Source: an uncultured Ruminococcus sp.
Lineage (GTDB): Bacteria; Bacillota; Clostridia; Oscillospirales; Acutalibacteraceae
Length of the DNA stretch: 5,827 nucleotides
NCBI GenBank assembly: GCA_902773065.1
Contig: CACYDD010000381.1
Span: forward strand, 1-5,827
Reading direction: 5' to 3'
A program made the position numbers and the translations under genes. The notes under the pieces are model-generated. The model saw only the letters and a list, made by a program, of their open reading frames with translations. It was not told the origin of the DNA and searched no databases. Each line of letters starts with the position of its first letter. The stretch's first letter is position 1. Shown here piece by piece: positions 1 to 4,733 of the stretch.

Positions 1-2263
1 AAATGTGATCAGTGTAAACGCTGCGGACACAACTTCCTCTGCCGTTTCAGAAAGCACTACGGAATTAGCAAATCTGAAATTTTATACTTCATCAGATCAG
101 AGACTGATCCTCGCTACCAAAAATAACGTATTCGATTCCGCAGGCAAAACAAGAACCGTTAATATCCAAGCAGGCACACAGATTCAGTTCTCCCCCACAA
201 GCAATGATTCTTCTGCATTGTACAGATACGGTTATAAAGATGCAAAACATACATCACAAATCTATCTTCAGGATTATTCCAAAAATGGTAATTTGATATT
301 ACGTCCTACATTAAAGGGAACAACAACGATTGTTCTGGAAAGAAAAACGGGCAATACTGTTGAAAAGGAAACTTTTAAAATCAATGTGACCGAAAACAGC
401 AGCTACACAAATACGGTTGACTCTTATGCTTATGGCGATTCACTGACACTTAATATCAATGCTGATAAGACGCTATGGATGAAAAATGGAACTTTTCAGT
501 TCATCAAATCATGGAATGAAGATATCCTTTCAGCAAAAAAACTCAGCACCAATTTATTTTATGTCAAAGCACTCAAAGCCGGAAGTACACAGCTGATGAC
601 AATTTCTGCCAACGGCGATGTTCAATTTGTTGATGTAAAAGTCAACAACTCTGCTGCAAGCAGCACAACGACGTTTGATCTGTCTGCTCTTTCCAAAATC
701 AAACCAAGTATCTGTATCGGTCAGACCTATCAGCTTTCCTATGCAAGCGGAGTTACCTATAAAAGTGCAGATACAAAAATTGCAAAGGTAGATTCCAAAG
801 GAAAGATCACAGCAGTGGCATCAGGCAAAACAAATATCACCGTTACTTACAATAAAAAATCAACCACGGTAGCTGTTACGGTAAAATCAGGCTATTCACT
901 TGAAAAAACCGCTTTTGAGCTGAATGTTAACGGCACAGCCCAGATCAAGCCGAAATCAACTGTCAGCAAAAGCTATACATACACTTCAAGTAATACTGCT
1001 GTAGCAACTGTCAGCAGTGCAGGGGTGATCAAGGGTGTCAAGGCAGGTACTGCAAAGATCACTGTCAAAAATAACCTCGGCGAAACAAAGACGGCTTCGG
1101 TCAATGTCAATACCACTTCGATTAAATTAAACACTTCCAGCCAGACACTTGTCAAGGGCAAGACCTATCAGCTGAAAGCAACCTTAGACAGCGGAAGTCC
1201 TACAAAATATACTTTCTCAACTTCCAATTCATCAGTCGCAACCGTTAACAGCAGTACGGGACTTGTCACAGCGAAAGCCGCAGGAACGGCTACCATCACT
1301 GTCAAAACAACCAACAATAAAACTGCCACCTGTAAAATCACAGTAACGGCAACAACAGTACCTTCCAACGTAACTGTGAAATTCGGCTCTGTCATTCCTA
1401 CCGTTCATGTCGGCAAAACAGTAAAAGTCAATGTCACCGCCTCAAACAGCAGTTATACCAATAATATCACCTGCACATCTTCCAACACCAAAATCGCTAC
1501 AGTATCTTTCAGCAAGGGTGTCTGCACCGTCAAGGGCGTTGGCACAGGTAAAGTAACCATTACTGCTGCTCTCCCCAACGGCAAAAAAGCAACAAGCTTT
1601 GTATACAGCATCGGCAATTACAATGATTTCAGAACAGAAACCGCTGTTGAAAAGGGCATCGATGTATCCACATGGAATACAAATATAGACTATAAAGCTC
1701 TGAAAAAAGCAGGATATACCTTTGTGATCATCCGTTCCGGTTACGGAGGGGTCATTACCCAGAAAGATAATCAGTTTGAAACACATATTCAGGGTGCAAA
1801 AGCGGCAGGTCTTGGAATCGGCATTTATCATTTCAGCTATGCGGTAAATGCAGCAGCAGCCAAACAGGAAGCGAAAATCTGTAATCAGATCATCTCAAAA
1901 TACCGCAGTGATATCACCCACGGTGTCTATTTCGATTACGAGGATGACAGCGTAAGATATGCAAAACAGCAGGGTTATACGGTCAACAAAACCAATGTTA
2001 CTGCCATCACCAAAGCCTTCTGCAGCGAAATGGAAAATTACGGCTTTGTAGCAGGCGTTTATTCCAACACAAGCTACACCAATATGTATCTTGATCTGAG
2101 TCAGCTGAGCAATTACCTGTTCTGGTATGCTGCTCCGGGTGCAACTGTTTTCCCGTTTGATTTTGATATCTGGCAGTACTCGTTCACAGCGAGACCGAGC
2201 GGTACAAACGGAGATACCGACGGTGATAAAGTATTTACAACGATCTTCCAGAAACTGAAATAA
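1..2263 (+). CDS. Secreted GH25 lysozyme (muramidase) with four Big_2 Ig-like repeats, 5'-partial
   Basis: Probable extracellular N-acetylmuramidase that cleaves peptidoglycan glycan strands. Numbering from the GTG at position 5, the layout is: residues 1-8 look like the end of a signal peptide (VNAA followed by a Ser/Thr-rich stretch); about 20-215 is a beta-rich region I do not recognise; about 225-536 holds four bacterial Ig-like (Big_2) repeats with the recurring 'SSNTAVATVSSAGVIKGVKA' type pattern; about 537-752 is the GH25 domain. Its motifs are intact: GIDVSTWN with D553, the FVIIRSGYG strand, YHFSYA, the catalytic YFDYED with D644 and E646, and DIWQYS near the end. It therefore looks active. 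The frame is open to the window edge and no ribosome binding site precedes the GTG at 5, so the true start lies upstream, probably only about 20-30 codons away. No LPXTG motif or C-terminal membrane anchor is seen; the Ig repeats may hold it to the wall. Likely roles are wall remodelling or attack on other bacteria. The family call is firm, the role is not. Confidence 0.93.
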   Translation, partial: NVISVNAADTTSSAVSESTTELANLKFYTSSDQRLILATKNNVFDSAGKTRTVNIQAGTQIQFSPTSNDSSALYRYGYKDAKHTSQIYLQDYSKNGNLILRPTLKGTTTIVLERKTGNTVEKETFKINVTENSSYTNTVDSYAYGDSLTLNINADKTLWMKNGTFQFIKSWNEDILSAKKLSTNLFYVKALKAGSTQLMTISANGDVQFVDVKVNNSAASSTTTFDLSALSKIKPSICIGQTYQLSYASGVTYKSADTKIAKVDSKGKITAVASGKTNITVTYNKKSTTVAVTVKSGYSLEKTAFELNVNGTAQIKPKSTVSKSYTYTSSNTAVATVSSAGVIKGVKAGTAKITVKNNLGETKTASVNVNTTSIKLNTSSQTLVKGKTYQLKATLDSGSPTKYTFSTSNSSVATVNSSTGLVTAKAAGTATITVKTTNNKTATCKITVTATTVPSNVTVKFGSVIPTVHVGKTVKVNVTASNSSYTNNITCTSSNTKIATVSFSKGVCTVKGVGTGKVTITAALPNGKKATSFVYSIGNYNDFRTETAVEKGIDVSTWNTNIDYKALKKAGYTFVIIRSGYGGVITQKDNQFETHIQGAKAAGLGIGIYHFSYAVNAAAAKQEAKICNQIISKYRSDITHGVYFDYEDDSVRYAKQQGYTVNKTNVTAITKAFCSEMENYGFVAGVYSNTSYTNMYLDLSQLSNYLFWYAAPGATVFPFDFDIWQYSFTARPSGTNGDTDGDKVFTTIFQKLK
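677..1612 (+). repeat. Four tandem Big_2 Ig-like domain repeats within the lysozyme gene
   Basis: The protein shows four degenerate repeats of about 70-85 residues, at roughly 677-894, 895-1110, 1111-1353 and 1354-1612. Each contains a 'G(K)TYQL/GTAQI/GKTVKV' strand, then a 'TSSNTxxATV' strand, a 'G(V/L)(I/V)xxxxxGTAxIT' segment and a closing 'xxVxV' strand. The DNA copies are diverged, so these are old domain duplications rather than a recent tandem repeat. The fourth copy is the most divergent and runs straight into the catalytic domain. Confidence 0.82.
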
Positions 2264-2280
2264 TCCGGCGAGCCGCCGGA
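2264..2280 (+). terminator. Short GC-rich stem-loop directly after the lysozyme stop codon
   Basis: A perfect 7-bp stem (TCCGGCG, loop AGC, CGCCGGA) begins on the base after the TAA stop. The following bases (CTCTATTTCG) form only a weak T-tract, so it may be an inefficient intrinsic terminator or a 3' mRNA-stabilising hairpin. The antitoxin gene starts only about 40 bases later, so some readthrough is possible. Confidence 0.5.
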
Positions 2281-2306
2281 CTCTATTTCGCAGTCAATAT
2301 AAAGTG

Positions 2307-2313
2307 AAAGGAG
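2307..2313 (+). promoter_or_regulatory. Ribosome binding site fixing the antitoxin start
   Basis: AAAGGAG lies 8 bases before the ATG at 2322. It overlaps the codons that would follow an in-frame GTG at 2304, so the ATG at 2322, not the GTG, is the supported start. Confidence 0.75.
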
Positions 2314-2321
2314 CGTTTATT

Positions 2322-2624
2322 ATGTCAAATGTTGTGCCGATTTCAGAACTTAGTAATTATGATTCTGTTTTACAGGAAGTTTCTGTTGGCTCACCTGTTT
2401 ACCTTACAAAAAATGGCAGGGAATGTTATGCCATTGTTGATATCTCCGAGCAGGAAGAAAATGAAAAAATAAAAGCGGAGCTTCGTTTGATGTGTGAGTT
2501 GCAAGCCGGAAGAAAATCCGGTGAAGAAGATGGGTGGCTAACAGAAGATGAAGTAAAAAATCATTTTTTTAGAATTGATAAACAATTTGTTTACTATAAA
2601 TCCTCTCCTGTATTAATGAACTGA
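2322..2624 (+). CDS. Phd/YefM-type antitoxin, apparently orphan, with an atypical C-terminal tail
   Basis: This 100-residue protein resembles type II antitoxins of the Phd/YefM family, which bind DNA through an N-terminal fold and neutralise a RelE/ParE-like toxin with a C-terminal helix. Seen here: an N-terminal 'VVPISELSNYDSVLQEVSVG' segment, 'PVYLTKNGRECYAIVDI' typical of the core beta hairpin, then a charged helix (about 43-68) and 'EEDGWLTEDEVKNHF', matching the usual end of relatives in Clostridia. After residue 83 it continues with 17 hydrophobic and basic residues unlike that ending. The extension begins at a run of seven T (2564-2570); one additional T would give HFF followed by a stop at about 83 residues. 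A small frameshift may therefore have lengthened the protein, though a genuine tail is possible. No toxin gene follows: 134 bases later a convergent gene ends. It may be a solitary regulator or the remnant of a lost pair. Confidence 0.8.
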   Translation: MSNVVPISELSNYDSVLQEVSVGSPVYLTKNGRECYAIVDISEQEENEKIKAELRLMCELQAGRKSGEEDGWLTEDEVKNHFFRIDKQFVYYKSSPVLMN

Positions 2625-2651
2625 CAATAATATATTACCATCATAAAAATC

Positions 2652-2695
2652 TCCTCCGTAGGATATCATCAAATCACATGATATTCTACGGAGGA
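2652..2695 (-). terminator. Strong 18-bp stem-loop terminator ending the minus-strand operon, between convergent genes
   Basis: Arms 2652-2669 and 2678-2695 pair over 18 bp with one G-U pair and an 8-base loop (2670-2677). Read on the minus strand, the stem is followed by AGATTTTTATG, giving a T-run suited to intrinsic termination about 65 bases after the PqqD-family stop codon. On the plus strand the stem is followed by AAAATTATTTG, a poorer T-tract, so termination of the antitoxin transcript would be weaker. The rest of the 2625-2758 gap is AT-rich and shows no gene. Confidence 0.8.
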
Positions 2696-2758
2696 AAATT
2701 ATTTGTATTTTGCTTTATTTCCACACATTTCTGATCCGGTTCAGTAATTCCTTATTTT

Positions 2759-3019
2759 TTACTCATCTATTGCACCGATCTCTTTCAACCGGCTGATGGT
2801 TGCTTTGACATCCTTTTCGATCACTTCGACAGGGGCATCATATTTTTCGGACATTTTCGAGATGATCTCTGCTTCACTTGTATCATCTTTTAGAAACTCC
2901 AGAATTGCCCCGAATGTTTTGTTACCCTTTACAACGCCCGAAAAACCGGCATAGCCTGTCGGAACAATAATAATATCCGTTCCGGTATTGTGTACCAGAA
3001 AATTTTGATTCAGCTTCAT
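2759..3019 (-). CDS. PqqD-family protein (RiPP recognition element-like), stand-alone
   Basis: This 86-residue protein matches the PqqD fold pattern: 'MKLNQNFLVHNTGTDIIIVP' forms the N-terminal beta strands, 'GVVKGNKTFGAILEFLKDD' the first helix with the typical N-x-T-(G/A) type turn, and 'EAEIISKMSEKYDAPVEVIE' plus a final 'LKEIGAI' the winged-helix part. Family members bind the leader of ribosomally made peptides and present it to modifying enzymes, usually a radical SAM protein or, in lasso systems, a B2 protease. Here neither follows. The gene begins 7 bases after the kinase-like gene's stop codon, with GAAAGG (3031-3036) inside the end of that gene as its ribosome binding site, so the two are translationally close and probably act together. 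It is the last gene of the operon. Family assignment is good; its peptide partner is inferred to be the small gene at 4605-4709. Confidence 0.85.
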   Translation of the reverse strand: MKLNQNFLVHNTGTDIIIVPTGYAGFSGVVKGNKTFGAILEFLKDDTSEAEIISKMSEKYDAPVEVIEKDVKATISRLKEIGAIDE

Positions 3020-3026
3020 GATTTTA

Positions 3027-3758
3027 TCAACCTTTCATTTTGTGATATGCGACTTGGGCGGCTTCAATATTCATATTGCACCCGAGTCTGTAAAGTCTGA
3101 CCGATTCTGCCATTTTGTCGGCAAGGGTCAGTGTTTTTGCCATTTTAATGCTGTCTGACGGGCGGTAGGTCTGCTGTAAGAGCAAAACATACGCATCACT
3201 CTTACTGATTTCCTTTATGGTGTTTTGCTCCGCACGTTCCAGAATACAAATACATTTCAGCGGAACGGAAATATTATTTCCGAGCCTGTGTTTACCGTTG
3301 TACGGTGTTCCGTAAACCGTCACGCCGCTCTGTGAAACTCTTAGCAGCGGTTTATCGTCATTGACCATGACAGCACGGCTGCCGAGATATTCCCTCCACA
3401 GTCGTGTATGAGTCGATTTTCCCGTTCCGCTTTTTGCGGTAAAAAGATAACCCTGACCGTCAACGGCAATCACCGAACCGTGAAACAGAAACGTATCGTA
3501 ATCAAGCATTTTTTCTGCAATTTTACGGTATACAGCAAGCTCCTCAAGGTAGCCGTCCGTAAAATCACGTATGGCTCTTCCCTCTGCGAGATCCTCTTTT
3601 GCAGATTTTTCTCTTTCATAGGTGATATCGCTTTGTGCTGTCTGTACTGAAAAATCGGGAGTTTCATCTGTGATATAATCTTTGCAATATTCATGAACAT
3701 CAGCATAGATCGAATGGATCGCTATATTTTTATCTGCGATTTTGTAGGTTTCAGTCAT
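3027..3758 (-). CDS. HPr kinase/phosphorylase C-terminal-like P-loop protein (putative peptide or protein kinase)
   Basis: This 243-residue protein resembles the catalytic C-terminal half of HPr kinase and lacks HprK's own N-terminal domain, as do stand-alone homologues in RiPP clusters. Residues 1-85 form a poorly recognisable leader region. Then come 'FLFHGSVIAVDGQGYLF' (His93-Gly94, as in HprK), a P-loop AKSGTGKST at 108-116 with K114 and S115, 'VNDDKP' at 132-137 as the probable acidic metal/catalytic motif, and 'GTPYNGKHRLG' at 150-160. The P-loop opens with Ala instead of the classical Gly. Related kinases in some lasso-peptide clusters phosphorylate a C-terminal serine of the precursor; HprK itself phosphorylates HPr. 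AGGAG at 3767-3771 stands 8 bases before the ATG. It follows the membrane protein after 27 bases and precedes the PqqD-like gene by 7, so one operon is likely. ATP binding is well supported; the substrate is unknown. Confidence 0.85.
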   Translation of the reverse strand: MTETYKIADKNIAIHSIYADVHEYCKDYITDETPDFSVQTAQSDITYEREKSAKEDLAEGRAIRDFTDGYLEELAVYRKIAEKMLDYDTFLFHGSVIAVDGQGYLFTAKSGTGKSTHTRLWREYLGSRAVMVNDDKPLLRVSQSGVTVYGTPYNGKHRLGNNISVPLKCICILERAEQNTIKEISKSDAYVLLLQQTYRPSDSIKMAKTLTLADKMAESVRLYRLGCNMNIEAAQVAYHKMKG

Positions 3759-3785
3759 TTTTCATTCTCCTGTGATCAATCAATG

Positions 3786-4502
3786 TTATTTTTCGGATCG
3801 CAATTTGATTTTTATGATCAATACAGCAACAGCGATCACAATTACCACCGCAGCAAACAAAAAGATCATCAGGGCTGAACCTGTCTCCTGATCGCTTTCA
3901 TTCTCGGAGTCCGACTCTTGTGTCTGCTGATCTGATTCACCATCAGATTCCGACTTTTCTGTTTCCTGCGAATCACTGATTTCTTCTGTTACAACATTGT
4001 TTTCGTCTTTTGAAGCTTCTGAAACAGTTGCCTTACTGTCATTGCTTTTTTCCGGTTGAGATTCCATACTGTTTTCATTCAAAGAAATTTCGCTGTCACT
4101 GCCTTCGGGAGTAGTGACCGGCAGAACATTATTATCATTGTCCTGTGAAGGAACGTTTTCCTTCTGGTTGTCGGATTCTTGATTGTTATTATCCACACCA
4201 TTGTTCTTTACAGTACTGTTGTTCTGTTCATTCGGTAAATCTTCGGAAACAGAAGTGTTGTTTTTTTTATTTTCTGATGATTCTGTTTCGTTGTTACTTT
4301 TTGAAACGGAGGATTTGTCGGATTCCGACAAATCATTTTCGGAGACGGTGCTTTCATTCTGTGATTCTGTACTTTCGGCTGCGGAGCTTTCCTCATACGG
4401 GACAAACGGCAGATCAACCGCGCTGACTTTGATTGCTGTAAAAAACAACAACGATATCACAATACATATACTTGCCGCAGCTGCCTTTATCTGTTTTTTC
4501 AT
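3786..4502 (-). CDS. Secreted, membrane-anchored Ser/Glu/Asn-rich low-complexity protein
   Basis: I do not recognise a family for this 238-residue protein. Residues 1-28 form a good signal peptide: a lysine-rich start, a hydrophobic stretch (about 7-24) and a 'KVSA' cleavage site. Residues 36-205 are low complexity, dominated by Ser, Glu, Asp, Asn, Lys and Gln, strongly acidic overall and surely disordered. A hydrophobic segment (about 210-230) and a basic tail (KIKLRSEK) follow, so the protein should display its middle part outside the cell. Just before that segment is 'DQETGS', which has the T-G spacing of a sortase signal but lacks the Leu-Pro; it may be a degenerate sorting motif or simply a membrane anchor. 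A stop-to-start distance of 27 bases to the kinase-like gene suggests co-transcription. Its start is supported by GGGTGG at 4507-4512, only 4 bases from the ATG, so translation may be modest. The Ser/Thr-rich stretch could be modified, but nothing in the sequence shows that. Confidence 0.8.
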   Translation of the reverse strand: MKKQIKAAAASICIVISLLFFTAIKVSAVDLPFVPYEESSAAESTESQNESTVSENDLSESDKSSVSKSNNETESSENKKNNTSVSEDLPNEQNNSTVKNNGVDNNNQESDNQKENVPSQDNDNNVLPVTTPEGSDSEISLNENSMESQPEKSNDSKATVSEASKDENNVVTEEISDSQETEKSESDGESDQQTQESDSENESDQETGSALMIFLFAAVVIVIAVAVLIIKIKLRSEK

Positions 4503-4534
4503 TTATCCACCCTTTTTCTTCATTTCAATCAAAG

Positions 4535-4563
4535 CCGGCGGACAGCATTTCGCCGTCCGCCGG
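4535..4563 (-). promoter_or_regulatory. Strong GC-rich hairpin between the peptide gene and the membrane-protein gene (possible attenuator)
   Basis: CCGGCGGAC (4535-4543) and GTCCGCCGG (4555-4563) form a perfect 9-bp stem with an 11-base loop, extendable by three A-T/G-C pairs if one base bulges. On the minus strand the stem is followed by CTTTGATTG, too weak a T-run for confident termination. Its place, about 40 bases after the peptide stop and about 30 before the next ATG, fits partial termination or 3'-end protection giving more peptide mRNA than downstream mRNA. Confidence 0.6.
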
Positions 4564-4586
4564 ACTTCTGCATAAAATACACATTT

Positions 4587-4604
4587 TTTGATCGTATGAT
4601 CAAA
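4587..4604. repeat. Perfect 7-bp inverted repeat adjoining the peptide gene's stop codon
   Basis: TTTGATC, loop GTAT, GATCAAA forms a perfect 7-bp palindrome directly after the minus-strand stop codon of the 34-aa gene. On the plus strand it is preceded by further T; on the minus strand it is followed by A. It could fold in RNA as a weak hairpin or be a protein-binding palindrome. No function can be assigned. Confidence 0.5.
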
Positions 4605-4709
4605 TCATGGTTCCTGTATCGGAGTCGGATCACTGGTTGTGATAACATCCTCTGTATTAAAAACAATGATCTCAAGCTCAGGTGATTCATAAAGTTCCTT
4701 ATTGCTCAT
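4605..4709 (-). CDS. Small 34-aa peptide, putative RiPP precursor-like
   Basis: This short gene encodes 34 residues, starting MSNKELYES and ending SDPTPIQEP. Residues 7-12 are Y-E-S-P-E-L, matching the Y-x2-P-x-L leader motif that PqqD-like recognition elements bind in lasso-peptide precursors; F17 and T19 follow, then D21-V22-I23-T24-T25-S26 and a proline-rich acidic tail. It lacks Cys, Gly and Trp, which argues against thioether or lanthionine products; Thr24, Thr25, Ser26 and Thr29 are the modifiable side chains. GGAGGTGA (4715-4722) stands 5 bases before the ATG, one of the best ribosome binding sites in the window, so the gene is likely translated. It begins 24 bases after the surface-protein stop codon and lies in the same operon as the kinase-like and PqqD-like genes. 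Short peptides with a 'YxxPExEIxxF..EDVITTS' look recur in Clostridia, to my knowledge without an assigned role. That it is a gene is well supported; the precursor role is inference. Confidence 0.72.
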   Translation of the reverse strand: MSNKELYESPELEIIVFNTEDVITTSDPTPIQEP

Positions 4710-4714
4710 TGGTT

Positions 4715-4722
4715 TCACCTCC
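4715..4722 (-). promoter_or_regulatory. Near-perfect Shine-Dalgarno sequence of the 34-aa peptide gene
   Basis: GGAGGTGA on the minus strand, 5 bases before the ATG at 4709, is complementary to the 16S rRNA 3' end over its whole length. It decides between the ATG at 4709 and an in-frame ATG at 4730 that lies upstream of it, favouring 4709, and suggests the peptide is made in quantity. Confidence 0.8.
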
Positions 4723-4733
4723 ATTTTCATGTC

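Noticed and set aside
1442..1831. 129-codon open frame on the minus strand inside the lysozyme gene
   Set aside because: It lies wholly opposite a well-supported coding domain (Ig repeat and GH25) and shows no family features.
2296..2302. AT-rich TATAA-like sequence before the antitoxin as a promoter -10
   Set aside because: No convincing -35 element at the right distance was seen.
2304..2321. GTG start giving the antitoxin six extra residues
   Set aside because: The AAAGGAG ribosome binding site lies inside this extension and is correctly spaced only for the ATG at 2322.
2731..2744. Near-palindrome CTGATCCGGTTCAG after the PqqD-family gene
   Set aside because: It is short with a central mismatch and no T-run, easily due to chance; the terminator at 2652-2695 explains the region.
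4183..4575. 130-codon open frame on the plus strand, opposite the Ser-rich gene
   Set aside because: It is a by-product of the low-complexity antisense composition, has no ribosome binding site and reads as implausible protein.
4710..4730. In-frame ATG at 4730 as start of the small peptide
   Set aside because: The strong GGAGGTGA sits downstream of this ATG and would be translated; it fits the ATG at 4709.
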